Assembly (NCBI RefSeq): GCF_010725885.1
Contig: NZ_AP022600.1
Coordinates: 4,526,001-4,590,000 of the forward strand
DNA from: Mycolicibacterium tokaiense
GTDB lineage: Bacteria; Actinomycetota; Actinomycetes; Mycobacteriales; Mycobacteriaceae
DNA length: 64,000 bases
Direction: 5' to 3'
The position numbers were made by a program, and so were the translations under genes. Below are positions 34,191-48,750 of the stretch, piece by piece. Each line of letters opens with the position of its first letter. The first letter of the stretch is position 1. The notes under the pieces were generated by a model. It did not search any database and was not told where the DNA came from. It worked only from the letters and a program-made list of their open reading frames with translations.

Positions 34191-35128
34191 CCGAACCGCA
34201 GTCCATCCATCCGCCGTCGTTCCAGCGCGGTGAGATCGGGGACCCCAAACTCGCCGCGGCGCTGCGCACCCTGGAGCTGACCGTGCGCCGCAAGCTGGAC
34301 GGGGTACTGCACGGTGACCACCTCGGCCTGATCCCGGGTCCGGGTTCCGAACCCGGGGACTCGCGGATGTACCAGCCCGGCGACGACGTGCGCCGGATGG
34401 ACTGGTCGGTGACCGCCCGCACCCAGGTGCCCCACGTGCGGCAGATGATCGCCGACCGCGAACTGGAGACCTGGCTGGTGATCGACATGTCGGCCAGCCT
34501 CGACTTCGGCACCACCGGGTGCGAGAAGCGGGACCTGGTGGTGGCGGCCGCCGCGGCCATCACCTATCTCAACAGCGGGGGCGGCAACCGCCTCGGTGCC
34601 ATCATCGCCAACGGCGACAGCATCGTCCGGGTGCCCGCGCTGTCGGGACGCCAGCACGAGCAGAGCCTGCTGCGGGCCATCGCGACCGCCCCGCGCGCCC
34701 CGCAGGGCGTGCGCGGGGATCTGGCGGCCGCCATCGACGCGCTGCGCCGGCCCGAGCGCCGCCGCGGCATGGCGGTGGTGATCAGCGACTTCCTGGGTCC
34801 GATCACCTGGATGCGGCAGCTGCGCGCCATCGCTGCCCGCCATGAGGTGCTCGGCATCGAGGTGCTCGACCCGCGCGACGTCGAGTTGCCCGATGTGGGC
34901 GATGTGATCCTGCAGGACACCGAATCCGGTGTCACCCGCGAGTTCCGCATCGATGCGCAACTGCGCGACGACTTCGGCAAGGCCGCCGCGGCACACCGCG
35001 CCGAGGTGGCCCGCACCATGCGACGCTGCGGCGCGCCGCTGATGACCTTGCGCACTGACCGGGACTGGATCGCCGACATCGTCCGGTTCGTCGCGTCCCG
35101 CCGGCGCGGTGCGCTGGCCGGAATCTGA
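34187..35128 (+). CDS. DUF58-domain protein
   Basis: A 313-residue soluble protein. The DUF58 signature is seen as YQPGDDVRRMDWSVTARTQ near residue 65 followed by LVIDMSASLDFG, a VWA-like metal-ion motif DMSAS. It is the usual partner of MoxR ATPases in a MoxR-DUF58-VWA cassette. GTG at 34187 overlaps the moxR1 stop. No signal peptide or membrane helix is visible. Function in mycobacteria is not defined; a role in envelope stress or in assembling envelope enzymes is inferred from neighbouring ripAB. Confidence 0.9.
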   Translation: MTEPQSIHPPSFQRGEIGDPKLAAALRTLELTVRRKLDGVLHGDHLGLIPGPGSEPGDSRMYQPGDDVRRMDWSVTARTQVPHVRQMIADRELETWLVIDMSASLDFGTTGCEKRDLVVAAAAAITYLNSGGGNRLGAIIANGDSIVRVPALSGRQHEQSLLRAIATAPRAPQGVRGDLAAAIDALRRPERRRGMAVVISDFLGPITWMRQLRAIAARHEVLGIEVLDPRDVELPDVGDVILQDTESGVTREFRIDAQLRDDFGKAAAAHRAEVARTMRRCGAPLMTLRTDRDWIADIVRFVASRRRGALAGI

Positions 35129-35154
35129 GTTGAGAAAGAAGTGACTGGGTTTTC

Positions 35155-36958
<1,804 letters not shown>

Positions 36959-36977
36959 AAAGGGCAACAACACAACA

Positions 36978-37787
36978 ATGACCGGATTTCTTGAAGGCAA
37001 GCGCATCCTCGTCACGGGGATCATCACCGACAGCTCGATCGCGTTCTACATCGCCAAGGTGGCCCAGGAGGCCGGCGCCGAACTGGTGCTGACCGGATTC
37101 GACCGGATGAAGCTGATCCGCCGCATCGCCGACCGGCTGCCCAACCCGGCGCCGCTGATCGAACTCGACGTGCAGAACTCCGAGCACCTGGACACCCTGG
37201 CCGACCGGGTGACTGCCGAGATCGGTGAAGGCAACAAGCTCGACGGCGTGGTGCACTCGATCGGCTTCATGCCGCAGACCGGTATGGGCATCAACCCCTT
37301 CTTCGATGCCCCCTACGAGGACGTCGCCAAGGGCATCCACATCTCGGCCTACTCCTACGCCTCACTGGCCAAGGCCGTGCTGCCGATCATGAACCCGGGC
37401 GGCGGCATCGTCGGGATGGACTTCGACCCCACCCGCGCCATGCCCGCCTACAACTGGATGACGGTGGCCAAGAGCGCGCTGGAGTCGGTCAACCGCTTCG
37501 TCGCCCGTGAGGCCGGCAAGGTGGGTGTGCGGTCCAATCTCGTTGCCGCCGGGCCCATCCGGACGCTGGCGATGAGCGCGATCGTGGGCGGCGCACTGGG
37601 TGCGGAGGCCGGCGATCAGATGAAGCTGCTCGAGGAGGGCTGGGACCAGCGCGCCCCGATCGGCTGGAACATGAAGGACCCGACACCGGTGGCCAAGACC
37701 GTGTGCGCCCTGATGTCGGACTGGCTGCCCGCCACCACCGGCAGCATCATCTACGCCGACGGCGGCGCGCACACGCAGCTGCTCTGA
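36978..37787 (+). CDS. inhA: NADH-dependent enoyl-[ACP] reductase InhA
   Basis: InhA, exactly 269 residues, catalyses the last step of each FAS-II cycle and is the target of isoniazid and ethionamide adducts. The NADH-binding segment is [12 protein letters not shown]; catalytic Tyr158 and Lys165 are present. Positions linked to resistance in M. tuberculosis, Ile21 and Ser94, are in the susceptible form. ATG at 36978 follows AAAGGG at a longish distance. It is followed 2 nt later by hemH. Confidence 0.98.
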   Translation: MTGFLEGKRILVTGIITDSSIAFYIAKVAQEAGAELVLTGFDRMKLIRRIADRLPNPAPLIELDVQNSEHLDTLADRVTAEIGEGNKLDGVVHSIGFMPQTGMGINPFFDAPYEDVAKGIHISAYSYASLAKAVLPIMNPGGGIVGMDFDPTRAMPAYNWMTVAKSALESVNRFVAREAGKVGVRSNLVAAGPIRTLAMSAIVGGALGAEAGDQMKLLEEGWDQRAPIGWNMKDPTPVAKTVCALMSDWLPATTGSIIYADGGAHTQLL

Positions 37788-37789
37788 GG

Positions 37790-38827
37790 ATGGACTTTCA
37801 CGCGATCCTGCTCCTGTCCTTCGGGGGTCCCGAAGGGCCGGAGCAGGTCATGCCGTTCCTGGAGAACGTCACCCGCGGCCGCGGCATCCCACCCGAGCGC
37901 CTGGAATCCGTCGCCGAGCACTACTACCACTTCGGCGGCGTGTCACCGATCAACGCCATCAACCGCGCACTGATCGACCAGCTGCGCACCGTCACCGACC
38001 TGCCGGTGTACTTCGGCAACCGCAACTGGGACCCGTTCGTCGAGGACACCGTCGCCGCCATGCGCGACGACGGCATCGGCCGGGCGGCGGTGTTCGCCAC
38101 CTCGGCCTGGGGCGGCTACAGCGGGTGCGCGCAGTACCAGGAGGACATCACCCGCGGACGCGCCGCCGCCGGGCCGGGCGCGCCCGAGCTGGTGAAGCTG
38201 CGTCAGTACTTCGACCACCCGCTGTTCGTGGCGATGTTCGCCGACGCGATCGCCGAGGCCGCCGCCACCCTGCCGGCCGGGCGGCAGGCACGGCTGGTGT
38301 TCACCGCTCATTCGATCCCGCTGCGCGCGGCCTCGCGGTGCGGCACCGATCTCTACGAGCGGCAGGTCCGCTACGCCTCGGCGCTGGTGGCTGCCGCGGC
38401 CGGATACCGGGACTTCGACGTGGTGTGGCAGTCCCGGTCGGGACCGCCGCAGGTGCCGTGGCTGGAGCCCGATGTGGGTGACCACCTCGACGAGCTGGTG
38501 GCCCGCGGGGTGGACGCAGTTGTGGTGTGCCCCATCGGTTTTGTGGCCGACCACATCGAAGTGGTGTGGGATCTGGACAACGAGCTGCGCGAGCAGGCCG
38601 ATGCGGCGGGCGTGGCCTTGGCCCGCGCGCTGACGCCCAACGCGCAGCAGCGGTTCGCCGAGCTGATCATGGACCTGGTGGACGAACAGCGCCAGGGCCG
38701 CCCACCGGCCCGCGTCCCCGGTCCCGATCCGGTGCCGCTGCAGGGCAGCAGCGTCGACGGGGCGTACTGCACCGCGGCGTGCCGGCCGCCGGTCAGCTCT
38801 CCCAGGCCGAGTACAGGATCGCGCTGA
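37790..38827 (+). CDS. hemH: Ferrochelatase HemH
   Basis: Ferrochelatase (in actinobacteria acting on coproporphyrin III in the coproporphyrin-dependent pathway), 345 residues, inserting iron late in haem synthesis. The opening [22 protein letters not shown] and [12 protein letters not shown], with the catalytic histidine, are family marks. Cysteines in SGCAQYQ and the C-terminal AYCTAACRP are placed to bind the [2Fe-2S] cluster found in actinobacterial enzymes. ATG at 37790, 2 nt after inhA. The last 35 bp overlap the convergent gene. Confidence 0.96.
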   Translation: MDFHAILLLSFGGPEGPEQVMPFLENVTRGRGIPPERLESVAEHYYHFGGVSPINAINRALIDQLRTVTDLPVYFGNRNWDPFVEDTVAAMRDDGIGRAAVFATSAWGGYSGCAQYQEDITRGRAAAGPGAPELVKLRQYFDHPLFVAMFADAIAEAAATLPAGRQARLVFTAHSIPLRAASRCGTDLYERQVRYASALVAAAAGYRDFDVVWQSRSGPPQVPWLEPDVGDHLDELVARGVDAVVVCPIGFVADHIEVVWDLDNELREQADAAGVALARALTPNAQQRFAELIMDLVDEQRQGRPPARVPGPDPVPLQGSSVDGAYCTAACRPPVSSPRPSTGSR

Positions 38828-39674
38828 CCGCAGCCAGGCGTGCCGAGCGCACCACCTGACCGAGCGGGCGCAACGCGTCGCTGGCGATCTGCACCTCCGA
38901 CGAGGACTGCGTGGAGATGGGCATCAGGCCCGCGCTGACGGTCATGATGGCGTCGACGTGGGCGGCATTGTCGAGTACCCGCAGCGCCCGGGTGGGCGCG
39001 TGTTCGGGGATCAGGTGCCCGCGCCCGGACTCCAGGATCTGTTCGACCATGCCGCGCGGGTCCTCGATGTCGACCCCCGTGCCGCCGGCCCGCAGCGCCG
39101 TCAGCGCTTCCGCCGCCGCACGCACCGCTGAGCGCAGGGCGAATTCGGCCTCGCCCAGGTCGGCGTGGGCGGGCACCGGCGGGGCGGGCAGCGAGTACAC
39201 CGTCCAGGCCAGTCGGCGCAGTTCGGGAGCGTCGTCGAGATCGTCGTCCTCGGACCCGAAATCGAAAGCGTCGTCTGTGTCCTCGTACTCGAAGTCGGGC
39301 ACCAGCCCCACCGGGGTGCCGCGCTCGGAGGTGACGATCACCGCTTCGCCGGCCTCTAGGGCGTCGCGGGCGAACGTGGTACCGGCGGGCAGTCCGCGCA
39401 CGTCGCCGGGCACCGGCAGCGCCAGGGCCACCGACGGCTGGGCCGAGGTGCGCGGGCCCGCGGCGGTGCGCAGCGTCTGCAGCATGGACACCGCGCCGGC
39501 GTCGTTGACATCCGGCCACGGCAGGCCGGTGGCCGAAGCTGCCCCGGCGTCATAGGCCGTCACTGAATGTGTTGGCGCCCATTGGGATAACGCGTCCAGA
39601 ACATCGTCGGGCGCGGCCTTGCCCGCCAACCAGGCATTGGCCCACACCACCAGGGAAACGCTCGGGCACCACAT
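38793..39674 (-). CDS. Conserved mycobacterial hypothetical protein (Rv1486c-like)
   Basis: A 293-residue protein found at the same place in mycobacteria; no function known. It has no signal peptide or membrane helix. Landmarks are the acidic stretch [22 protein letters not shown] near residue 150, and an Ala-rich helical C-terminal half. The ATG at 39674 ([15 protein letters not shown]) is preferred to the longer form since the extension would run into the region before nfeD. It is convergent with hemH and overlaps its last 35 bp. Confidence 0.82.
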   Translation of the reverse strand: MWCPSVSLVVWANAWLAGKAAPDDVLDALSQWAPTHSVTAYDAGAASATGLPWPDVNDAGAVSMLQTLRTAAGPRTSAQPSVALALPVPGDVRGLPAGTTFARDALEAGEAVIVTSERGTPVGLVPDFEYEDTDDAFDFGSEDDDLDDAPELRRLAWTVYSLPAPPVPAHADLGEAEFALRSAVRAAAEALTALRAGGTGVDIEDPRGMVEQILESGRGHLIPEHAPTRALRVLDNAAHVDAIMTVSAGLMPISTQSSSEVQIASDALRPLGQVVRSARLAAVSAILYSAWES

Positions 39675-39763
39675 GATGGCAGCAGTGTAGTGCGTGGGCG
39701 GGAACGCCACCGGACGCGGCGCAGTCGACACACCCGCCGCGTCGCAGCAGCTAGGGTGGAGGT

Positions 39764-40198
39764 ATGCCTGCGGCCCTGATCTGGCTTGTTGTCGCGTTGG
39801 GGCTGGCCGGTGCCGAAGCGCTCACCGGAGATCTGTTCCTGCTGATGCTCGGCGGGGGCGCGTTGGCCGCGGCGGGCACGGCAGCGGTGTTCGACTGGCC
39901 CATCTGGGCCGACGGGGTGGTGTTCCTCGTCGTGTCGATCCTGCTGCTGGTGTTGGTGCGGCCGGCGCTGCGCCGGCGGTTCACCTCGGCACCCGCCCTG
40001 GAGACGGGACCCGAGGCGCTCGAGGGCAAACCCGCTCTGGTCCTGGACAGGGTGAGTCAGCACGAAGGCCAGATCAAGCTCGAGGGTGAGGTCTGGACGG
40101 CTCGCCCGCTCAACGATCACGATGTCTACGAACCCGGTGATCAGGTGACCGTGATGCACATCGACGGCGCTACCGCCGTCGTCTGGAAGAACGCCTGA
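39764..40198 (+). CDS. NfeD-family membrane protein
   Basis: A 144-residue protein with two to three N-terminal transmembrane helices (about residues 3-22, 27-42 and 48-68) followed by an OB-fold domain (about 85-144, [29 protein letters not shown]). This is the short NfeD form always paired with a stomatin-like SPFH protein, encoded 18 nt downstream. The pair is thought to organise membrane microdomains. Start ATG 39764. Confidence 0.93.
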   Translation: MPAALIWLVVALGLAGAEALTGDLFLLMLGGGALAAAGTAAVFDWPIWADGVVFLVVSILLLVLVRPALRRRFTSAPALETGPEALEGKPALVLDRVSQHEGQIKLEGEVWTARPLNDHDVYEPGDQVTVMHIDGATAVVWKNA

Positions 40199-40216
40199 CT
40201 CGAAGGAGGAACCGTC

Positions 40217-41440
40217 ATGGACGGCGCTGTCGCAGGTCTGGTTCTACTGGCCGTTCTGGTCATCCTGGCGGTGATCATCGTGGCCAAGTCCGTGGCCCTG
40301 GTGCCGCAGGCGGAGGCGGCGGTGATCGAACGCCTGGGCCGGTACAGCAAGACGGTGTCCGGTCAGCTGACCCTGCTGGTGCCGTTCATCGACCGGATCC
40401 GGGCCAAGGTGGACCTGCGGGAACGAGTGGTCTCCTTCCCGCCGCAGCCGGTCATCACCGAAGACAACCTGACGCTGAACATCGACACCGTGGTGTATTT
40501 CCAGGTCACCAACCCGCAGGCCGCGGTGTACGCGATCAGCAACTACATCGTGGGCGTCGAGCAGCTCACCACCACCACGCTGCGCAACGTGGTGGGTGGC
40601 ATGACGCTGGAGCAGACGCTCACCTCGCGTGACTCCATCAACGGGCAGTTGCGCGGGGTGCTCGACGAGGCCACCAACAAATGGGGTCTGCGGGTGGCCC
40701 GCGTGGAGCTGCGTTCCATCGACCCGCCGCCGTCGGTGCAGGAGTCGATGGAAAAGCAGATGAAGGCAGACCGCGAGAAGCGCGCCATGATCCTCAACGC
40801 CGAGGGTGTCCGGCAGGCGTCGATCACGCAGGCCGAGGGGCAGAAGCAGTCCCAGATCCTGGCGGCCGAGGGCGCCAAGCAGGCCGCCATCCTGGCTGCC
40901 GAGGCCGACCGGCAGTCCAGGATGCTGCGGGCCCAGGGTGAGCGGGCAGCGCAATACCTGCAAGCCCAGGGCCAGGCCAAGGCCATCGAGAAGACCTTCG
41001 CGGCGATCAAGGCCGGCCGGCCCACTCCGGAACTGCTGGCTTATCAGTACCTGCAGACGCTGCCGCAGATGGCCAAGGGTGAGGCCAACAAGGTGTGGGT
41101 GGTGCCCAGCGATTTCGGCGCCGCGCTGCAGGGGTTCACCAAGATGCTCGGCGCACCCGGAGAGGACGGCGTGTTCCGGTACACGCCGTCACCGGTGGAG
41201 GACGGATTGTCCAAGCCGGAGGACGACTCCGATGAGGTCAAGGACTGGTTCACCACCCAGACCGACCCGGAGATCGTCCGCGCGGTCGCCAAGGCGGAGG
41301 CCGACGCCCGGGAAGCCGTACTGCCCGAGATCGGCGCTCCTGCCCGGCCGGCCTCGGTGGAGCCCAGATACCCGACCGACGTCGACGCGTCCCACGGTCA
41401 GGAACCGCTGCCGCCCAGTGGCGCACACCGTTCGCCCTGA
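40217..41440 (+). CDS. SPFH/band 7 (stomatin-like) protein
   Basis: A 407-residue protein with an N-terminal membrane helix (residues 4-27), an SPFH domain (about 28-190, VPQAEAAVIERLGRYSKTVSG) and a long Gln/Ala/Glu-rich coiled coil (about 195-270, repeated QILAAEGAKQAAILAAEA). The C-terminal 130 residues are acidic and less conserved. A strong AAGGAGG ribosome site precedes ATG 40217. It partners with the upstream NfeD. The 3' end overlaps the convergent TVP38-family gene by 43 bp. Confidence 0.95.
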   Translation: MDGAVAGLVLLAVLVILAVIIVAKSVALVPQAEAAVIERLGRYSKTVSGQLTLLVPFIDRIRAKVDLRERVVSFPPQPVITEDNLTLNIDTVVYFQVTNPQAAVYAISNYIVGVEQLTTTTLRNVVGGMTLEQTLTSRDSINGQLRGVLDEATNKWGLRVARVELRSIDPPPSVQESMEKQMKADREKRAMILNAEGVRQASITQAEGQKQSQILAAEGAKQAAILAAEADRQSRMLRAQGERAAQYLQAQGQAKAIEKTFAAIKAGRPTPELLAYQYLQTLPQMAKGEANKVWVVPSDFGAALQGFTKMLGAPGEDGVFRYTPSPVEDGLSKPEDDSDEVKDWFTTQTDPEIVRAVAKAEADAREAVLPEIGAPARPASVEPRYPTDVDASHGQEPLPPSGAHRSP

Positions 41441-42156
41441 TCGTCGGGGGCCGGTCGGGTGCTGCTGCGGCGGTGACTGCGGGCCTCGTGGTACAGCCCC
41501 GCCACCCCGAGGCTGGCGGTGGCCAGCGACACCACCACCAACAACGGGTTGACGCTGCCGGTGAGCGCATCGCCGAGGACCACCACCGCGACGGTGCCCG
41601 GCAGCAGCCCGACCAAGCTGGCCAGGGTGTAGGGCACCAGTCGCACCGCCGAGGCACCGGCGGCATAGTTCAGCACCGAGAACGGCACCGCCGGGATCAT
41701 CCGCAGCGAGAGGATGGCCGGCCAGCCGCGGCGGCGCAGTCGGGCATCGAGTGCGTCCAGGGACGGATTACTGACCAGTCCGCTGAGCTGCCACCCGACG
41801 GCGCGCACCAGCAGCACCGCCAGCAGCGCACTGATGGTGCTGGCCGCGACCGCCAGCGCCACACCCAGCAGCGGACCGAACAGAAGGCCTGCTGCCAGCG
41901 TGAATGCCGTCCGGGGGAACGGGAAGACGGTGACCACGACGTGGGCGCCGAAGAACGCCAGCGGGAACCACGGTCCCACCGAGGTGGCCCAGTCCCGCAG
42001 CTGCAGGGCCGTCGGGAGCGGGACGAACACCGCGACTGCGACGAGAATCACACTGACAATCGCGGTGGTCACCAACCGGCGGCGGGGGATCTGCCGGACC
42101 GTCGCAACGACCGCTGCGCGCACACTGCGCACCGTACGAAGACTGGGCCTGGCCAC
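41398..42156 (-). CDS. TVP38/TMEM64-family membrane protein
   Basis: A 252-residue protein with about six transmembrane segments. The family core is GAHVVVTVFPFPRTAFTLAAGLLFGP, then RRGWPAILSLRMIPAVPFSVLNYAAGAS, which matches the VTT/DedA-like (SNARE-associated) signature with the conserved Arg and Pro. Some VTT members act as lipid scramblases or transporters; function here is unknown. GTG at 42156 is chosen because a TACCCT box lies 8 nt upstream with no ribosome site; a TTG 9 nt earlier would fall inside the leader. Confidence 0.88.
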   Translation of the reverse strand: MARPSLRTVRSVRAAVVATVRQIPRRRLVTTAIVSVILVAVAVFVPLPTALQLRDWATSVGPWFPLAFFGAHVVVTVFPFPRTAFTLAAGLLFGPLLGVALAVAASTISALLAVLLVRAVGWQLSGLVSNPSLDALDARLRRRGWPAILSLRMIPAVPFSVLNYAAGASAVRLVPYTLASLVGLLPGTVAVVVLGDALTGSVNPLLVVVSLATASLGVAGLYHEARSHRRSSTRPAPDDQGERCAPLGGSGS

Positions 42157-42164
42157 GGCAAACA

Positions 42165-42170
42165 AGGGTA
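42165..42170 (-). promoter_or_regulatory. -10 box of the TVP38-family gene
   Basis: On the minus strand TACCCT (TANNNT type) ends 8 nt before the GTG at 42156, and no ribosome site is present. This is the layout of a leaderless transcript. Confidence 0.4.
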
Positions 42171-42185
42171 CGCAACCCCTGTGAA

Positions 42186-42202
42186 CGGTGGGGGACCCAC
42201 CG
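42186..42202. repeat. Hairpin in the divergent region before mutA
   Basis: CGGTGGG and CCCACCG form a perfect 7-bp stem around GGA. It lies between the divergent TVP38-family gene and mutA, upstream of both, so it is more likely an operator or leader structure than a terminator. Confidence 0.3.
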
Positions 42203-42315
42203 GTTGCGCAGCACCTCCGGGCGCCTCCCGGTGCGTGACGGGCATCATTTAGCCTGGGAGTTCGGGTGGCCGGACACAGGCGTGTTCAGCCCGTAGTGAA
42301 CCTCAGGAGCTGCCG

Positions 42316-44177
42316 GTGTCCCCAGAGACCTCAGTTGTACCCGCAGATCAGGCCGCTCTGACCGAGGCCCGCGACCGGTGGCGCGCCGGGGTGGCGGGGG
42401 TGCTGGCCAAGAGTCTGCGCACGGACATCGCGGACCTGCCCGCCGAGCCCGAACGACTGCTGGACACCGACACCTACGAGGGTTTTGCGGTGCGCCCCCT
42501 GTACACCGCGCTGGATGCGCGCCCCGAACCGGCGCTGCCCGGGCAGTGGCCCTACACCCGCGGCGGGGACGCCGGCCGCGACGTGCTGGCGGGCTGGAAG
42601 GTGCTCGAGGTGTTCCCGGCCCCGGGGCACGGCCTGTCCGACGGTAACGAGGCCGTGCTGGGCGCCCTCGCCGACGGGGTGTCGGGGCTGGTGTTGCGGG
42701 TGGGTGCCGACGGCGTCGCCGCAACCGACGTCGACCGCCTCCTGGAGGGGGTGTACCTGGAACTGGTGCCGGTGCTGGTGGACGCCGGCGCGGACTTCAC
42801 GGCCGCGGCGGCAGCCCTGACCGCGCTGGTGACGGCGGTGGGCGAGGACAAGCGGCCCACGCTGTCGGTGGACCTGGGTGCAGACCCGCTGTCGGCGGGC
42901 CTGGTCGGGCGGGCAGCGCCCACCATGGACGAGGTCATGACCGTGGCGACCGGGCTGACCGGCTTCCACGGCGCGGTGCGCGCGGTCACCGTCGACGGCC
43001 CCACCGCCCACGGCCTGGGAGCGGGCGCGGCCTGGGAGCTGGCCGCTGCTCTGGCCGCGGCAGTGGAGTACGCGCGGGCCTTCGCCGACGCCGGTCTGCC
43101 GGTACCGGATGCGCTGCGCCAGATCAGCTTCCGCTTGGCCGCCGATGACGACCAGTTCATGACCATCGCCAAGTTCCGGGCCGCCCGGCAGCTGTGGGCG
43201 CGGGTCGCTGAGGTGGCGGGTGCTCCCGACGCAGGGGCGGCCCGGGTGCACGCGGCCACCTCGCTGGCCATGATGGCGCAGCGCGACCCGTGGGTGAACA
43301 TGCTGCGCTGCACGCTGGCCGCGTTCGGCGCCGGCGTCGGCGGCGCAGACACCGTGCTGGTGCACCCGTTCGACGTGGCCATCCCCGGCGGCGCACCAGG
43401 GGTGTCGACGAACTTCGCACGCCGCATCGCCCGCAACACCCAGCTGCTGCTGCTCGAGGAGTCACACCTGGGCCGGGTGCTCGATCCCGGCGCCGGCTCG
43501 TGGTTCGTCGAGGACCTCACCGCGGAGCTGGCCGCCGCGGCCTGGGCGCTGTTCCAGGACATCGAGGCCCGCGGTGGCTTCACCGAGGCCCGCGAGCACA
43601 TCCTGGCCGGGATCGCCGAGGTGGCGGCGGCGCGGCAGTCCGACATCGCCCACCGCCGGACCTCGGTCACCGGGATCAACGAGTTCCCCAACCTGGGTGA
43701 GGCGCCGCTGACCCAGACCGGCGACCTGCCGGACGTGGCCCGCTACGCCGCCGGGTTCGAGGCGCTGCGTAACCGCTCCGATGCCCACCTGGACAAGTTC
43801 GGCACCCGGCCGCGGGTGCTTCTGCTGCCGCTGGGGCCGCTCGCCGAGCACAACATCCGCACCACCTTCGCGGCGAACCTGCTGGCCTCGGGCGGCATCG
43901 AGGCCGTCAACCCGGGCCCGGTGGACGCCGCCGGCGTGGGTGCGGCCGTCGCCGACGCCGGTTCGCCGTCGGTGGCCGTGATCTGCGGCACCGACGCCCG
44001 GTACGGCGCCGAGGTGTCCGACGTGGTGGAGGCCGCGCACGTGGCGATGATCGAGCACGTGTACCTGGCCGGCCCGGACAAGGCCGTCGGGGACGCGGTA
44101 CACCGGCCCGACGAATATCTGACCGCGAAAATCGATGCGGTACAAGCACTGTCAGAGCTGTTGACCCGATTGGGGGC

Positions 44178-44181
<4 letters not shown>
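42316..44181 (+). CDS. mutA: Methylmalonyl-CoA mutase, small subunit
   Basis: The 621-residue non-catalytic beta subunit of the heterodimeric adenosylcobalamin mutase. It has the TIM-barrel and a degenerate C-terminal cobalamin-like domain; the cobalamin histidine motif DxHxxG is not seen, in contrast to MutB. GTG at 42316 follows CAGGAG. It overlaps mutB as ATGA, ensuring matched synthesis. The enzyme interconverts methylmalonyl-CoA and succinyl-CoA, linking propionate metabolism and methyl-branched lipid synthesis. Confidence 0.95.
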
Positions 44182-46436
<2,255 letters not shown>

Positions 46437-47423
46437 ATGGTCCCGTCTGTCGAAGACCTGGCGGGGGCGATCCGTACGGGTGACCGTTCGGCGCTGGCCC
46501 GCGCCATCACCCTGGTGGAGTCCACCCGGCGAGACCACCGCGACACCGCCCAGGAGCTGCTGCTGGAGCTGATGCCGGAAGCGGGATCGGCCATGCACGT
46601 CGGGATCACCGGGGTGCCGGGGGTCGGCAAGTCGACCGCGATCGAGGCGCTCGGGATGCAGCTGATCGAGCTCGGGCACCGGGTGGCGGTGCTGGCCGTG
46701 GACCCGTCGTCGACCCGCACGGGTGGCTCGATCCTGGGTGACAAGACCCGGATGTCGCGGTTGGCGGCGCAGCCGCAGGCCTACATCCGGCCCTCGCCCA
46801 CCTCGGGCACGCTCGGCGGGGTGGCCCGGGCCACGCGGGAGACCATCGTGCTGCTGGAGGCCGCCGGCTTCGACGTGATCCTGGTGGAGACAGTGGGCGT
46901 GGGGCAGTCGGAGGTGACTGTCGCCAACATGGTGGACACCTTCGTGTTCCTCACCCTGGCCCGCACGGGAGACCAGCTGCAGGGCATCAAGAAGGGGGTG
47001 CTGGAACTCGCCGACATCGTGGTGGTGAACAAGGCCGACGGCAACCACGCCCTGGAGGCCACGAAGGCGGCGCGGGAACTGTCGGGTGCCATCCGGCTGA
47101 TCTACCCGCCGAATTCGGTGTGGCTACCGCCGGTGCTGACCATGAGCGCACTGGAGGGCACCGGGCTCGCCGAGCTGTGGGAGACGGTCGAGAAACACCG
47201 GCAGGTGCTCACCGAGGCGGGGGAGTTCGAGGCACGCCGACGCGCTCAGCAAGTGGAGTGGACGTGGTCGATGGTGCGCGACACGGTGCTCGACCGGGTG
47301 TTGGCCCACCCCGGGGTGCGCGACATCCGGCGTGAGGTGGAGCGGCAGGTGCGCGACGGTGAGCTGACCCCCGCGCTGGCCGCACAGCAGATCCTGGACG
47401 CTGCCGCCGGCCCGGCCGGGTAA
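46437..47423 (+). CDS. meaB: MeaB, GTPase chaperone of methylmalonyl-CoA mutase
   Basis: G3E-family P-loop GTPase of 328 residues that loads and protects cobalamin in methylmalonyl-CoA mutase. Walker A ITGVPGVGKST near residue 58, followed by VDPSSTRTGGSILGDKTRM, ETVGVGQSE and the guanine-specificity motif VVNKADG. Older annotations label such proteins ArgK transport ATPase. The ATG at 46437 touches the mutB stop, consistent with one mutA-mutB-meaB transcript. Confidence 0.96.
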   Translation: MVPSVEDLAGAIRTGDRSALARAITLVESTRRDHRDTAQELLLELMPEAGSAMHVGITGVPGVGKSTAIEALGMQLIELGHRVAVLAVDPSSTRTGGSILGDKTRMSRLAAQPQAYIRPSPTSGTLGGVARATRETIVLLEAAGFDVILVETVGVGQSEVTVANMVDTFVFLTLARTGDQLQGIKKGVLELADIVVVNKADGNHALEATKAARELSGAIRLIYPPNSVWLPPVLTMSALEGTGLAELWETVEKHRQVLTEAGEFEARRRAQQVEWTWSMVRDTVLDRVLAHPGVRDIRREVERQVRDGELTPALAAQQILDAAAGPAG

Positions 47424-47464
47424 CAACTCGCTAACAGGCCGGTCAGAGTGTGACCTGACACATG

Positions 47465-47470
47465 TAAATT
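47465..47470 (+). promoter_or_regulatory. -10 box of lipL, probably leaderless
   Basis: TAAATT ends 8 nt before the GTG start at 47479, and no ribosome site is present between them. A clear -35 is not seen. Confidence 0.45.
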
Positions 47471-47478
47471 CATCCATT

Positions 47479-48750
47479 GTGACTCCTGCAACAGGGCGCA
47501 GCGCGGCGCTCCCCGGCGGTGTGCACGGCGCCGCTGACCCCAGTTTTGCCTGTGCAGTGCGTTCCTTCGCCCGGTTGTTCCCAAGCCGGCGCTTCGGCGG
47601 CGGCGCCTTGGCGGTGTACCTGCACGGCGAACCCGTTGTCGACGTCTGGACCGGCTGGGCGGATCGCCGCGGCCGGGTGCCGTGGACGGCGGACACCGGC
47701 GCCATGGTGTTCTCCGCCACCAAGGGGATGGCATCGACGGTGATCCACCGGCTGGTGGACCGCGGCCTGATCCGGTACGACGCACCCGTGGCCGACTACT
47801 GGCCGGAGTTCGGGGCCGCCGGCAAGGCGGATCTGACCGTCCGCGAGGTGCTGGCGCACCGCGCCGGGCTCTCACACCTGCGAGGGGTCGGCCGGACCGA
47901 CCTGCTGGACCATCTGCGCATGGAACAGCTGCTGGCGGCGTCGCCGGCGTCCTCGCTGCGCGGTAAGCCCGCCTATCACGCCCTGACCTACGGCTACCTG
48001 CTCTCGGGTCTGGCCAGAGCTGTCACCGGGTTGGGCATGCGGACCCTGATCCGCCAGGAGATCGCCGAACCGCTGGGCACCGACGGACTGCACCTGGGCC
48101 GCCCGCCCGCCGGGGCCCCCACCCGCAACGCGCAGATCATCGGCCCACAGCTGAACATCCAGAACCCGGTCTTCAACGCGGTGGCCCCGAGGCTCGCCGG
48201 AATTCAGCGCTCAGCGATCTTCGGCGCCATGTACTTCCCGGGCATGAAGGCCACCGTGCAGGGGGACATCCCGCTGCTGGACGCGGAGCTGCCCTCGGCC
48301 AACGCCGTGGCGACGGCGCGGGGGTTGGCCAGGATGTACGGCGCGCTCGCCAACGGCGGCGAGGTCTGCGACGCCCCGGAGCGGTTCCTGTCCCGGGAGC
48401 TGGCCGCGGCGCTGGTGGGCCGGCCCAGCTTGGCGCTGGACCACAGCATCGGGATGCCGCTGTCTTTCCACCTGGGGTACCACGCGCTGCCTCTACCTGG
48501 GGTGATGCCCGGTTTCGGGCATGTGGGCCTGGGCGGCTCGCTGGGCTGGGCGGTGCCGGAGACTGGTCTGGCCTTCAGCATGGTCCACAACCGGCTGCTG
48601 ACCCCGTTCCTGGCCGCCGACCAGGCCGGATTCGTGGCCACCGCGGCGCTGGTACGTCGCGGGGCGGCGGTGGCGCGCGCGCGGGGGTATCGCCCGGTCT
48701 CAGAATTCGGGGCGCCGTACCCGAAGGAGTCGACACCTGTCGCGGGTTAG
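47479..48750 (+). CDS. lipL: Family VIII esterase / serine beta-lactamase-fold protein (LipL)
   Basis: A 423-residue protein of the beta-lactamase/esterase VIII fold. The nucleophile motif is S79-A-T-K82 in FSATKGMAST, the tyrosine region is KPAYHALTYGYLLSG, and a late GFGHVGLGGSLGW takes the place of the KTG motif. It likely hydrolyses short acyl esters; H37Rv Rv1497 (LipL) is the counterpart (recalled). No signal peptide is evident. GTG at 47479 fits a leaderless mRNA. It marks the end of the conserved block before the lipid locus. Confidence 0.9.
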   Translation: MTPATGRSAALPGGVHGAADPSFACAVRSFARLFPSRRFGGGALAVYLHGEPVVDVWTGWADRRGRVPWTADTGAMVFSATKGMASTVIHRLVDRGLIRYDAPVADYWPEFGAAGKADLTVREVLAHRAGLSHLRGVGRTDLLDHLRMEQLLAASPASSLRGKPAYHALTYGYLLSGLARAVTGLGMRTLIRQEIAEPLGTDGLHLGRPPAGAPTRNAQIIGPQLNIQNPVFNAVAPRLAGIQRSAIFGAMYFPGMKATVQGDIPLLDAELPSANAVATARGLARMYGALANGGEVCDAPERFLSRELAAALVGRPSLALDHSIGMPLSFHLGYHALPLPGVMPGFGHVGLGGSLGWAVPETGLAFSMVHNRLLTPFLAADQAGFVATAALVRRGAAVARARGYRPVSEFGAPYPKESTPVAG

